Assembly: GCA_002104905.1 (NCBI GenBank)
Contig: MCFE01000370.1
Span: 21,186 to 85,185, forward strand
Source: Basidiobolus meristosporus CBS 931.73
Taxonomy: Eukaryota; Basidiobolomycota; Basidiobolomycetes; Basidiobolales; Basidiobolaceae
DNA: 64,000 nucleotides
Direction: 5' to 3'
Shown here in pieces: positions 41,473 to 53,338 of the stretch. Below the pieces are notes generated by a model. The model saw only the letters and a list, made by a program, of their open reading frames with translations. It did not search any database and was not told the origin of the DNA. Every line of letters starts with the position of its first letter. Within the stretch, counting starts at the first letter, position 1. The position numbers were made by a program, and so were the translations under genes.

Positions 41473-42975
41473 CTACAACAGCCTTGATTTGCGCATCAAG
41501 TACCTGCGCTTCAGTTGGTTTGTTATGCGGTCAGGCTCGACGAAGGGATCCTTCAGCAGCTTCTGATACACCGCTGAGGCCTTTGCTACGTCGGAGCAAT
41601 TGACGTATCCCTGAATCAAACTGTTGTACGTTGTTGTGTTTGGCATCAGGTTGGAAGCCTCCATTTTCTGGACAGTTTCTTCTGCCTTCTCCATTTGCCC
41701 TGCTTTGGAATAGCCATTGACCATGATGTTGTAGGAAACAACATCGGGATGGACTGCATCCTGGGCCATAAGTGCCCAGGCCTTCTCGAAGTGTTGGTTC
41801 CGCACAAGCCCTTTGAGCAAGGTGTTATATGTTATGATATTGGGGGATAGATTCCGCGCAATCATTTCTTTGTACTTGGAATCTAGCCATTCTGGGGATT
41901 CGTATTCAGCCCCGAAATTCAAAAGGGTGTTGTACGTGACCACATCTGGCTTCACCCCTTTGGCATCCATCTCCGAAATGCACTGGTGAAACTGGGCTGG
42001 GCTACCTTGTGTCCTGTGGTAATTCAGTAGTGCATTGTAGATAATCGTGCTTCCGACGTATTCCGAATCGCGCAGGGCTTTGCTCAGCTTGTCGACTAGG
42101 TCGGCCCTTTTACTTCTCAAGCAACCAGCCAGCACAGTTTCGTATGTGACCTGTGTCGGTTTTAAGCCTCGCTTGGCCATATCTTCGTAGTACGCCACTG
42201 CTTGGCTGATATCGTTTCGACTTGTGCAAAGCTGTATCAATACATTGTACGTCTTTGTGGTAGGGAGAATGCCTTTCCGTAGCATCTCGTCGAAATATCG
42301 ACGCGCTTTGCCAACCTGCCCGTTCTTACCATAGCCATCAATTAAGATTGTGTAGGTGATGGCGTTGGGCTCGATATTGATCTTTTGCATTTCATTATAC
42401 ACTTGCAGAACCTTTTCCATTCGGTGGAGCTTTGCGTAGGTATCCATCAAATTATTGTAGAGCATTAAATTGGCCGGGATTCCTCGAATCACTAACTCCT
42501 GTTGATGCAGCTGAACCTCACCAAAGGTGCCAACTTGTTTGAGAACGGAAAAGAGAATGCAGTAGGTCACTCCGTTCAGCTGGACCCCCGAGGATTTCAT
42601 ATCCTTAAAAAGTGCCAGGGCTTTGGCAGGCTGTGTTTTGCCGAGTATATGGAAAACGCTATTGTAAACCGCTGTGGTAGGAGGCACGTTCAACTTTTTC
42701 ATCTTGTCGAATAACTGAAGGACGGAGGAAAGGTCGCCCAATTTTCCGAATAGGATGATCGCTTGGTTGAAGGTTCGTTGCTTTTGAAAGCCTGCTTCTT
42801 TGAGGTAAGCGAGGATGCTGTCAAGCTTGCTAGGGTCTACCTGGTCGAGGTTTCGATGCAGCTGGTTGATGAAAAGTCTCGTGGTTCGCTCAGGGATGTT
42901 GTTAGGTTCATTGGGGGAAACCTGGAGAAAAGTGTCTATCGCTTTGTTGAGTTCTTCGCGCCCATTCGGCCACAT
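41473..42975 (-). CDS. Pentatricopeptide-repeat (PPR) protein, start uncertain
   Basis: One open frame of 500 codons from an ATG at 42975. About eleven PPR motifs are evident (for example V-Y-N-S-V-F-H-I-L-G, L-Y-N-N-L-M-D-T-Y, T-Y-T-I-L-I-D-G-Y-G-K-N-G, T-Y-N-T-L-L-K-G-L, T-Y-N-S-L-I-Q-G-Y). It is regular enough that RNA binding is likely. The ATG used starts without a targeting peptide, but 5' on the same strand a frame at 43114-42908 encodes an excellent presequence (M-L-A-P-T-F-Y-R-P-G, R-L-L-T-T-S-L) in a different reading frame overlapping the first codons; a small intron or a frameshift would join them. The mitochondrial role is inferred. Confidence 0.8.
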   Translation of the reverse strand: MWPNGREELNKAIDTFLQVSPNEPNNIPERTTRLFINQLHRNLDQVDPSKLDSILAYLKEAGFQKQRTFNQAIILFGKLGDLSSVLQLFDKMKKLNVPPTTAVYNSVFHILGKTQPAKALALFKDMKSSGVQLNGVTYCILFSVLKQVGTFGEVQLHQQELVIRGIPANLMLYNNLMDTYAKLHRMEKVLQVYNEMQKINIEPNAITYTILIDGYGKNGQVGKARRYFDEMLRKGILPTTKTYNVLIQLCTSRNDISQAVAYYEDMAKRGLKPTQVTYETVLAGCLRSKRADLVDKLSKALRDSEYVGSTIIYNALLNYHRTQGSPAQFHQCISEMDAKGVKPDVVTYNTLLNFGAEYESPEWLDSKYKEMIARNLSPNIITYNTLLKGLVRNQHFEKAWALMAQDAVHPDVVSYNIMVNGYSKAGQMEKAEETVQKMEASNLMPNTTTYNSLIQGYVNCSDVAKASAVYQKLLKDPFVEPDRITNQLKRRYLMRKSRLL

Positions 42976-43287
42976 TGCTAAGGTCGAAAGGAAGTAAAAC
43001 TGGCTTAGGAGTTGGTAGGCTGGTTGTCAGAAGACGTGGTGCGTACTGGAAACATTTGAAACGCAACGAAGACACTCGCAATAGACCAGGTCGATAGAAG
43101 GTTGGGGCGAGCATGGATGCAGTGACTAAAATAACTAATCAAGCACAATGACAAAGGTTTCACTGATTTATCCGTCAAATTATTCCTTAGGAAAGCTGAG
43201 AAAAATGGCGAAATAAACGGTCACCGAGTCTAAGGTATATATTTATTATAAATTAAGGTACGAATTTTAGTGTCAAGGCATGGGTTG

Positions 43288-45099
43288 CTAACGTCTTTTG
43301 CCTTTCTTGCTTTTCTTGATATCCTCCCACCGTACTCCAGGTGCTAGCGCATGTCCGGTGACTTTGATGTGAGTGAATAGCTGATTGCGCGATGGATAGA
43401 CGGATTCGCAAACGTTGCAAATGAACTAAGAAACAGCCATGAGTGACCAGTAAAGGGTGCCTTGATAGAATACAACTTACATGTTCGTCAGCATCAATAT
43501 CGGCATCCTCGACTGACTTGGCGGCTTTCTTGATCTTCTCTTCCTTAGCCTGCTTTCGCTTCTCCTTCTTCAATTTTGCCCTTCCTTTGGGCTTGTCGGT
43601 GGTATCATCTATATCGTCGTTATCGTTGACAGGCGCCGGCTGCTCTGTAGGCTCTTCTTCATAGATTTCCTCACCATACATAGGTGTAGACTTGTTACGC
43701 TTGCCTTTCTTTTTCTTGCTCTTTCCTAATGTTGTGGCTTGCAGCAATTCCGACAGATCATCTTCATCGTTTTCTTCGGAAAGAACGGGTGGGACGTTAT
43801 CCTGAAGGGGAATAGGGCTTTCTGAACTGCTCACCTCTTCGTCAGAGATTATTGGAAATTGTTCAGGGTCGGTGGTTTCTCCGTCGAAGGGCACTTCCGA
43901 GTCGATGACCGAAGCAGTTCCAGATAGCAACTCTTCATCGGCGAGAAGCTCTTCTCGTAGTAACTCTACTTGTTTGATGTGCTTCTTTGACTTTTCGTGA
44001 TTGATCCACTGCTTCTCTGATTTGAAAGCTTTATTGCAAGCAGCACAGTACAGCTCATCTGGATAGATCTCTTCTGATTCGTACTCCTCGCTGTCCCTTA
44101 AATATTCACCGAAGGCTTCATCAATAGCTTCGTCGTTTACCTTGGCCCAGGCTTGCTCTTGATAGCTCTGTGCTTGCGCCATTTTTTCCGCCTTTTCTTT
44201 GGCCACTCTTTGCTTTTGCTCAAGAGCCTTGGCTTCACGCTGGGCTTGGAAAGCATCCATATACGCCTTCACTCTAGGGTCTCTCTTCTTTATGAAGGCT
44301 ACCAAATTTCGGACGGTCTCGTTGTATTCTTTTTTGGCCGCATCTCTTAGCTTTTGGTTCTCCTTCTCCATTGCTCTCTTGTATCTTCTGTTGGGAGCTT
44401 CGGAAAGACGGTGTTGATCACACCAAGCAAAGCTCTTGAAGGTGGAAAAGTTCAACCAGTAATTGTAGAATTCTCGGAGAGAACTTTCTTCTTCGTTCTC
44501 CTCATCGTAACCAGTCTTGCTATTTCCGAAAGCCATGAGGGACGCCCAATGTGGCTCCATACCACCGTCGTCTGTAAATGCCTCCTGCTCCTCCGTGGTT
44601 AACCGAGTGAAGAGATCGCGGTAGGTTGAGTAAAAACCGCCTGGCTTATCGTTGTAGCCGCTGAAGGCAGATACGCTGAAGTACGACATGAGATCTGACA
44701 AGGTAGTTCCGGCAGAAGAATCCTCAGTATTTCCGGTATGGGATTCGCCACGCAGAATAGCATCTCGATGAGAATCGTACCTATATTATGTGTACAGAGT
44801 CAACATAAAGTACCGAGAAATCATGCTGATTAAGGTATGGTACCATGCTCGCTCCTGCGGATCAGACAGTACTTCGTAAGCCGATTGAATCTCAGCAAAT
44901 ACTTTGGTGGCCTCCTCAACTCGATGGTGGTTCTTATCTGGAGAGGCAAGGCGGCTGAGTTGAGAGTTCCCCAAATGTTACTTCATAGACTCTAGTTACC
45001 TGGATGCCACTCCAACGCCTTACGACGATAGGCTTTCTTGAGATCGCTATCGTCGGCTGTTTTCTCCACCCCTAATAACTCATAATAGCAAGTACGCAT
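43288..45099 (-). CDS. JJJ1: DnaJ-type co-chaperone Jjj1/DNAJC21
   Basis: Exons (minus): 45099-45000, 44937-44844, 44780-43481, 43425-43288; 543 aa. J domain about 3-70 with the H-P-D tripeptide (W-H-P-D-K-N) bridging the first intron. A charged coiled-coil middle follows (Y-K-R-A-M-E-K-E-N, rich in K/E). A first C2H2 U1-type zinc finger (C-A-A-C...H...H) is at about 335. A long acidic and Lys-rich stretch precedes a second C2H2 finger (C-N-V-C...H...H) just before the end. In yeast Jjj1 works with Rei1 to recycle Arx1 from 60S pre-ribosomes; the human protein has the same layout. Confidence 0.94.
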
Positions 45100-45399
45100 C
45101 ACGAAACTCTCTTCAGTATATACTCTATTGAATTACGACAGACGAAGAGGAATTTCGGTGAAATACTACAGATATCAATGGCAGTATTTCTAAGTGTCGG
45201 GGGTGTTGCCAGGCAGTTAATGTAGCAGAGACCCGCAGCAAAAATCAGCATTTTTTTTGACGGTCAAAATCAAGCGATTGAACTAGATTTATTGGCCGTA
45301 CTCCGCAGAACTTCAATGAGTCGCTGCTTATAAACGCCACCACAAACCGTAGTTTCCAAGATACGAATGAAGCTTTATTGAGTGAATGATGTATGTCTG

Positions 45400-47656
45400 T
45401 TACACCTTCGCCAGAGGGTGGAATTTGGCATTCTCCAACAGAAGCGAGTCTCCCTCATTTACCGCGATGGTGCCATACTTCAGATAGTTGTGATTGTTGG
45501 ATTCTACTTGGGACAGAACATAATTGTAATTGACCATCATCCCCAGGGACTGTAGGATGCCTTTGTCTAAATGGTTGTGGGAATTGATTGTCAACCATTG
45601 AAGAGCACGAATCAAGGATTTGGCGAGTTACCTGAAGTGTCAGCCAGCCAATTGATACGATGTACGCAAGCACCATTTCGGATGTGGAAGTTGGCTACGG
45701 AGAAATGTTAGAAAAGCGTGCGTATTGTGGGTTTATTCAGGCAGACACTCACCGACTGGATCGTACGCGAGGTATCCCCTCTTTTGGCAGAGTAGGTATC
45801 TAGAAATCGATTAGCACGGATTCCATGATCGTTTATGGTAGTTAGGCTACCTTGCGCATAGACGCATGAGTGGCTCCTTGACCACTTGGACGACTTCAGG
45901 GTCCTTGAACCACGTGCTGGAGTGAATGATGTCCTAGGGTGATTTAGTACCGACAAATGAGCGCATGCTAAAACTAGGCATTAACCTTGAATATCTCGAT
46001 GGGTTCTTTGTCACCCAAGGCTGCCAACCGAGAGGCGTCCTCCGGCAAGAGGATAGACGGATCTTGGCGGGCGATTTGGTTCTCCAGCCATTTCTTGAAC
46101 TTCGGTATCGGTGACAGGGTGCAGAAGGTGTGGATCTGCGGGAACTCTTCTTTGAGAACTCCTACTACTCGTTTGATCAAGAAATTCCCCAACTCCACCC
46201 CAGACAAACCACGCTGAGAGGTGATTGAATAGAAAATCGCCGACCGAATGGTTTCCGAGGGGTTTGCATGCCCTGGGGAGGGGTCATTCAGGATTTTCTG
46301 AATGGCCAGGTGAGTATCGAGCTGGATGACCATCATGCCAAGGAGCGAGGTACTTACTTGCACGTTATCCGAGACGTCGGTAACCAATGCGACCTGAACA
46401 AACACCAACGGGTCGTTAGGCATGCTTCTATGGAAAAATCCAAAGCATCTTCTCCCACGCCCAACGCGTCTATTCATCACAAACATTTGAGCGAGCCCAT
46501 CCGCCTCAAACTAGACATAGCCACGCTACCTTTTCAAATCCGCCCAATTGCTAAACGCGTGAACTGCCTCGTATTGAGCAAGCTAGTTGAAGCGTCAATG
46601 CATAGTTTCATATGAACTCGAGAGAGGGGATTTCTGACCTTTTCCAACGTGGCTGCAGGGGAATTCCAGGTGATTCTCTCAAGTTCGAGAAAGCCCAGTA
46701 GCCAATTCTGAAGCTTTTCCTTCAGGGCATCACTCAGCGATGCGATGTTGAGATCGGACTTGTCTCGGCTCAGGATGTCCTAAGCACAGCGTTAGGAGGG
46801 GTCAAGAAGGAAAAGCTCATTGAAGCTCACCAGCATGTCACTTCTCATATCCACTAGGAACCGCATGCCGCCTGGGAGTTTGTTGACATGATCAAAGAAT
46901 CGATTGTACGGCGGGACTAATGTTTGATTCAGTATCTGCTGTGCCCTCAAAAGCGCAGTTTCTGCTCCATCCTAGCTACAAGGTTAGTGGGATGTGGACG
47001 CGAGGACATCTAGATAGAATACTTACCGCTTTGTTATTGGTCGCATTGATGTAGTGTCTGGCTGCTTTGGAAATGGCCTCCCTTGGCGGACCTAAGAAAT
47101 ATCGACATCAGAACTCACCCATATGCCATCTAGATAGTGAGTAAATACCAAATTCTTGACTCATTAGTCTTAAAAATGTCTTTTTCCCGGCCTACAAAAT
47201 AGCTTCCGTTTAGCCTGCGGTTCACACAAACACATGCGAGTTTCGAACAAAACCTTGTCTAGAGATTCGTATAATTCACAACAATTCTTGGTAACCACGG
47301 GGGGGATCAAGTCACCGTGCGCCTGGTTGAGATTGATAACCGAACGCAAATGGTCAAGAATGGACTGGTCACTATGGACCACCCGGTGCGTTTCCGATTC
47401 CCCTAGAAGGAATAACCCTATAGGATGTTAATTGGCACCATTGAAAAAAGCATGCAAGAGAAAGGATGGTAGACGAACCTGGTTCGTGGGTGTAATTTGA
47501 GATATCCTTCCAATATGTTTTGACCACGTTAGAGCGTACGGGCTCCAACAAAATCCTCTCGTGCTGAGGGATTTCGGGATTGCCGTCAGCTTTGGTGCTC
47601 TTGTCTCCGGTGGGAGGGGAATCTTCGCCTTTGCTTTGATAGGCACGTCGGACCAT
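45400..47656 (-). CDS. Malonyl-CoA dec­arboxylase
   Basis: Thirteen exons (minus): 47656-47479, 47417-47254, 47191-47149, 47091-47027, 46971-46831, 46779-46639, 46582-46530, 46469-46358, 46297-45986, 45933-45851, 45799-45753, 45694-45632, 45566-45400; 1569 nt, 522 aa (human 493). Landmarks in order: K-L-P-G-G-M-R-F-L-V, G-L-S-G-V-E-L-G-N-F-L-I-K-R-V-V, T-L-S-P-I-P-K-F (with the catalytic Ser region), P-L-M-R-L-C-A, and N-F-H-I-R-N-G-A (catalytic His region). It converts malonyl-CoA to acetyl-CoA plus CO2. The C-terminus (P-L-A-K-V) is not a peroxisomal PTS1. The frame stays open upstream of the chosen Met to about 47698, so an extra 5' exon with a targeting sequence is possible. Confidence 0.93.
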
Positions 47657-48495
47657 GTTAGCGAAATTAGGCCTTAGGTCAGTTGCGAATATGGACTGAA
47701 TGGGTCAGAAAGTATGGGTTACTGGGGTTCAAAAAAAATTGGTTTGCTTTCCATTGGCTTTGAAAGATACTTTGGCGTTGGCTTGACGAAGCGAACGGAG
47801 TACTCCTGGTCGTCTACAGGGGGAATATGTGATCAGCCAACCTTGAAGGATAGGTATGGAACATGTTTACGTAGCCAAGGTAGCGATATGTACTTTAACA
47901 TGAGCTGCGTAAGGCAGAGTGTATCAAGCGAGATATGAAGACACAAAAGTGTGATATCGGCGGCGTATATATGATGAATGAAATATCTACTAGTGGAGGA
48001 CTGTGGGAATTTGTAGCAGTTGTGCTATCCAAAGAGGGTGGGAATTTCTTAATAGGTTTGCATGGAGCTTGCCGGCTGCTAAGCCAGATATTTGTAGTAT
48101 AGAGTTTTGAACTAGAATCAAAGATACTCGGTCAATGACAGGCCCAGAGCCTAAGCCTTGTGGACAGTACTGTCCCCTCTTCCTTAAATAATTTATCCAG
48201 ATTGAACGTCATCCTATAATCTAACGTACACGAATTGCATCGATCTTCCGGTGGTGATCGACTGGCAGCCCGACGAATCACGTGTTTCGGATAAATAATG
48301 AACGGCCAAGTTGGGCTATCTGTTTGAGAGTAAAGTTTTCGATTTAATTTAAACATCAAGCCACACAAAACATACTATCCCAACGTGCTTGTACAAAGAG
48401 GTCACATACTATCGAGGATGGACTTGAACAGAAATGGAAGTATCATTGTGTATAAAGATGGTGAATGTGACACTACCAGTAACATAGACCGATGT
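47657..48495. other. Intergenic MCD / SDHAF2
   Basis: Holds the 5' flank of the decarboxylase gene and possibly an unrecognised first exon at about 47700-47850. The rest is AT-rich without a recognisable gene. Confidence 0.4.
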
Positions 48496-48990
48496 TTATT
48501 TCAACTCGGGCATTCGAAGGATAACTTTCTGCTCATTCTTTGAGTGCTCCACCAAAGTTTTGAAGATTGAGAGCTTGCTGATATGTTCAGGGGCCTCCTT
48601 CTTACTAGTGCACCAGTAGTAGATGTCCCAGTCTGGCTGATCCATGAAATGGTCGAATTCGCAGAGTTCCTCTTCGGTCATATTGGGAAGATACTTCTTT
48701 GAAAAGGTCGAGAGTAAAAGGTCGGTTTCCAAAATTCCTCTCTTGCGGCATTGGTAAAGAAGACGGGCCCGCTTCTGCTCCACACCCTCGTTAGTTCTCT
48801 GAATAGGGGGAAGCGTTGGATATGGTTTTTCAAACTCGTCCACAGTTCCGACTGGCCCGTTGCCTGGATTGGGGTATAGTTCCGAGCGTGCCAAAATAGA
48901 GGAAGAGAGGTTTCTGGTTGAGACGCGGCTTCTCAGCTGGGAAAGAACAGTGTATCGTGGGAGGCTGCTGAATGCTCTGAGGGAATGCAT
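48496..48990 (-). CDS. SDH5: Succinate dehydrogenase assembly factor 2 (Sdh5)
   Basis: Single exon, 164 aa from the ATG at 48990, which gives a mitochondrial presequence (M-H-S-L-R-A-F-S, R-Y-T-V-L, R-S-R-V-S-T-R-N-L). An upstream in-frame ATG at 49089 would add an unlikely hydrophobic leader. The conserved core is R-A-R-L-L-Y-Q-C-R-K-R-G-I-L-E-T-D-L-L-L, M-T-E-E-E-L, and D-W-D-I-Y-Y-W. Sdh5/SDHAF2 is required for covalent FAD attachment to the flavoprotein subunit of complex II in the matrix. Confidence 0.94.
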   Translation of the reverse strand: MHSLRAFSSLPRYTVLSQLRSRVSTRNLSSSILARSELYPNPGNGPVGTVDEFEKPYPTLPPIQRTNEGVEQKRARLLYQCRKRGILETDLLLSTFSKKYLPNMTEEELCEFDHFMDQPDWDIYYWCTSKKEAPEHISKLSIFKTLVEHSKNEQKVILRMPELK

Positions 48991-49401
48991 GGCGGCGGTG
49001 GTAGTAGGGTAGACTGTTTCGTGGAGGAGGAAAATGATAAAACCCTTCAATACGCATACGAATTTATACCTCATCCATACTGATGACACCTTTTGACATA
49101 AATCAACTACTATAGGTTTAATTTAAATATTCTTCCCCACAAATCGACGAATAAAGCATGCTTTTCACCTAGCTCCTGAATCTCGTATTGAATGGCCAAG
49201 ATCGGAGACAGATATTGCGGCAACCGCGCGCATCAATGTGACCGCCCTTTTTTTTGTTCCTATATCGTCTAGTGAGTGTTCAAATAGCATATATTTCGTG
49301 ATATCTTAATCTCGTAACTTTTCCTCAGGCGACCTCAGTATCTACTCGGGAGGCCCTATATACCACAGCAGAATTCCTTTGAACAACCCTACATTCCCTT
49401 T
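48991..49401. promoter_or_regulatory. Divergent promoter region SDHAF2 / CSB
   Basis: About 410 bp between opposed starts. A T-run near 49248-49256 is the only visible feature. Confidence 0.35.
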
Positions 49402-52400
49402 ATGTCGGAGTCTACAATAGACGATACCAACCCAAATAATGAGCCGAACCTATCCAAAGTGTTGGGGATCGAGGTCCTGGATCAGGACGTCTTGGAGCGC
49501 AATGTCATCGCTGAGGTATGTTCCCAGTATAAGCATCCATTTTTTAGAATGAATACCCACCTTCGCGGTTTGTTTTGTCAAGGCCGACAAAGAAATGACA
49601 AAGAAAGAGGTTGAGAATGAGCAAAAGCGTCTAAAGAAGACCCAAGACAGGATCCTGAAGTTAAGAGAGCAAATGTCAGCTTTAGAAGACAAATTAGACA
49701 GCCAGGAGCTCACTCAACGCGTTGTTGAGTCTACGCAAAAGAAGCTGGTCAAGTTGGAAAGTCAATTGGAAACTCTGCTTCAGGACGAAAAGGATATCAT
49801 GAGTAGACTAGTCTCGAGTGAGAAGAAAATAAGCATCATGGAAAACGCCAGTTCTGCGAGCGCGCATGTTGGTGAATCGGAACGGGAGCGCCTCATACGA
49901 ACCGGCAAGATCACTCCGTTCTCAAACTTGGGCGGGCTAGAGAAGACCATAAAGAGCGTAAAACTCGAGTCAAAATCTATGCGAGACCTCAAACGGCCTG
50001 CGTTATCATTAGACGACGTAACCCTTCCAAAGAGCAAGAGAACTCATTCGCCTGGTGGACAAAGTGATGGGAACGACTCCGACTTCATCAAATCTGACTC
50101 TGAAGAGGATTACAACGACGAATCCATGCTCGACCTTTTCCCCGACGACATTGACGATGAAGGCGATCTAGAGGAGACTGACAAGCAATCCTCCAAAGGG
50201 AAAACGAAGCAAGGTCGCAATAAAGAGCAATACAGATTCAGTTTTACTGATGATGGAAACGAATCTTATTATCAAGTATTTATTTCAAAGCAGCCTTAGG
50301 AGAACAATCGAGGCTTTGATTTATTGACATCGCATTATCTAGAAACGTGTATACAATTGGGCGAAAAAACGTCGGCTATTAAGAATGGTTTACAACAAAG
50401 TGGGTAACTTTATTTGTGGGTCAGCATGCGAAACGCGACTTATACTACTGTAACTAGGAAATCGATGCCGGGGTCCACGCCGACGAATTCGATGAAGTAT
50501 TAGGCCCCAACTTTGACCCGATGAGTGAGGCTCAGATGCCACACCCTAGCATCCCAGATGCCACTTTTGATGGAGGATTTCGAGTCCCCGGTGATATCTA
50601 CTCGAATCTGTTTGATTACCAGAAAACATGTATGTTGTCTTTGAGTCTTTAGAAACATATCGATCGCATATTTTCTAAGCTCGCTTACTTAGGCAATCAA
50701 TGGCTCTGGGAATTACATTGCCAAGAAGTGGGCGGGATCATCGGTGACGAGATGGTGAGAAGGAATACTGGAACGTTGTTGATCCGGATACTGATGTAAT
50801 ATTTCTCAAGGGGCTTGGAAAAACTGTCCAAGTTATCTCATACCTGGGTGCTCTCATGTACTCTGGAATGATGGACAAGCCTGTGCTTATAGTGTGTCCC
50901 GCGACATTATTGAAACAGTGGGTCAAAGAGTTCCATCGTTGGTGGCCTCCGATGCGTGTTGCCATATTGCACTCCAGTGGTAGCGGGTTGTCCCTTCTAA
51001 GAGACAATATCCAGGGCAGCAGCGGGGTTCTTCCTCTTGATGACGAAGATGATTCGGATGATTACGCAAAACCAAAGAAAAAGGGGAAGAGTAAAGGGAA
51101 GAAGAAAAACTTCGAAGCAAAGGATCGTCCCGAAGTCGAGCACCTTGTGGAGCGCATATACTCACAGGGGCATGTCTTGGTTACCACATATGCCTGTGTG
51201 TCCAATTACCGAAGGCATCTCCTGACTCGCAAATGGGGATATGTCATACTGGACGAAGGGCATAAGATTCGGAATCCGGATGCGGAAGTAACTCTCGCGT
51301 GCAAACGACTCAAAACCCCCCATCGCATCATTCTCTCCGGGACTCCGATCCAGAACAACTTGACAGAGCTTTGGTCATTATTTGATTTTGTGTTTCCAGG
51401 CCGTCTAGGGACCCTTCCCGTGTTCCAGAGCCAATTCGCCATCCCCATCAATATAGGAGGGTTTGCGAACGCCAACAATTTCCAGGTCCAAACGGCGTAC
51501 AAATGTGCGTGCATTTTGCGTGATCTCATCAACCCTTACCTGCTGCGACGGATGAAGGTTGATGTTGCCACCGACCTGCCTAAGAAGAGTGAGCAGGTGC
51601 TTTTCTGTCGACTCACCCCGCAGCAGCGCGAGGCGTATGAGACCTTTCTTCGGTCGAATGAAATGGAGAGCATACTTTCTGGAAGAAGGCATGCACTATT
51701 TGGGATCGACATAGTTCGAAAAATATGCAATCATCCTGACCTGATAACTCTTGATTTGTTGCGGGAAAAGAATTCGAGTTACGGCCAACCGGAGAAATCA
51801 GGAAAGATGCAGGTGGTCAAAGCGCTTCTCGAGCTATGGAAGCCGCAGAATCATCGAGTCCTTCTGTTTTCGCAGACTAGACAGATGCAAGACATCCTCG
51901 AGCAGTTCATCCAATCTCTAGGCTACGAGTATCGTAGAATGGATGGGACCACTCCCATACAGTATCGTATCCCACTGGTGGAGGAGTTCAATACGCACGA
52001 GGAGATTTACGTGTTTCTGCTAACAACCAAGGTGGGTGGTCTAGGTCTCAACTTGACCAGTGCTGATCGAGTGATCATCTATGACCCCGATTGGAATCCT
52101 TCCACAGATATGCAGGCGAGAGAGCGTGCCTGGCGTCTAGGACAAAAGAAAGAGGTGACAATCTTTCGCCTGATGACATCCGGAACTATCGAGGAGAAGA
52201 TTTACCACCGCCAGATCTTCAAGCAGTTTCTCACCAACAAAATCCTGAAGGACCCGAAGCAGAAGCGCTTCTTTCAAGCCCATGACCTGCACGATTTATT
52301 CAAGTTGGGTACTGACGAGGAGGAAACCGAGACAGGAGTCATCTTCGCTGGAACAGAGATCCTGAAAAAGAATCGTCCCAAAAGTCAGGCCAAGTCAGAG

Positions 52401-53338
52401 GCCAAAGCCAAGCCAAACGACCTACAGGCCCTGCCCGATGTCGCTGGTGTGGAAGACTAGTATCCTTTTTTGATGTGCATAGCAAATTTCTCTCGCAGTA
52501 GCGTACCGGTATCCTTGACCATGACTAATTCTGCAGCAAATTCCCCGATGCCCAATCTAGTGCCACCACAGATCCCAGTGAAAACAATGACGAAGATCGG
52601 ATTCTTTCCAGTTTGTTTGAACTTACAGGTATTCACAGCGCCCTGAAGCATGACACCCTACTGGATGCAGCTCGACAAGAGGACATCCTGGTGGAGCAAG
52701 AGGCCAATCGAATTGCCGAACGGGCGGTTGCCGCGCTTCGTGCGTCAAGAAAGAAGCGCAATAGGTCGGATATCGGGGTTCCAACCTGGACCGGAAGATC
52801 TGGCACGGCAGGTGCAATGGCCACCGCGAAACCTCGGTTCGGCCAGAAGCAGAACCCCAATCTACCCACGTTCGGAGCACAGCCATCGAAAAGCGACCCG
52901 GACACCCAGAGCTCCCCCAGATTTGGCAGTGGTAGCATGTCAGGATTTCGTGGGAATAGTGGGGATGTCTCGTCCAGTTCGATCTTGAAAAACCTACGGG
53001 ATCGTGGTGTCTCCGAAGGGACCGATGCTCCGTCAAGTAATGAACCATTGAATTCGCCCCGTCCCGTTTCTTCCCGCCCACTGAACCATTTTCCCTTGAT
53101 TGTAGGCCCGTCCATGTTGGACCCCGACTCCCAAGAAGGGTTGATCCTAAAGATCCGGGATTACCTCTACGCGTATGGTGGACGTGCTAGCACCTCGGAT
53201 ATCGTGACCAACTTCAAGTTGAAGATTCGTGGCGAGGAGGTCGCGGTGTTCCGAAAAATGCTCAAGTCCATCGCCACCTTTGAGAAAGACCCCAGCAGTG
53301 GTAAGGGGTGGTGGTGTCTCAAAGCGGAATTTGTGTGA
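49402..53338 (+). CDS. RAD26: Rad26/CSB (ERCC6) Snf2-family transcription-coupled repair ATPase
   Basis: Exons: 49402-49515, 49583-50275, 50343-50399, 50458-50629, 50693-50754, 50811-52459, 52537-53338; 3549 nt, 1182 aa. A coiled-coil N-terminus (about 40-150) precedes basic/acidic linkers. The Snf2 core has motif I D-E-M-G-L-G-K-T (split by an intron), Ia [30 protein letters not shown] ([11 protein letters not shown]) and VI ([16 protein letters not shown]). The end ([17 protein letters not shown]) fits the C-terminal winged-helix of CSB. It remodels stalled RNA polymerase II so that repair factors can act. Start Met leads directly into the first exon without upstream alternatives. Confidence 0.95.
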
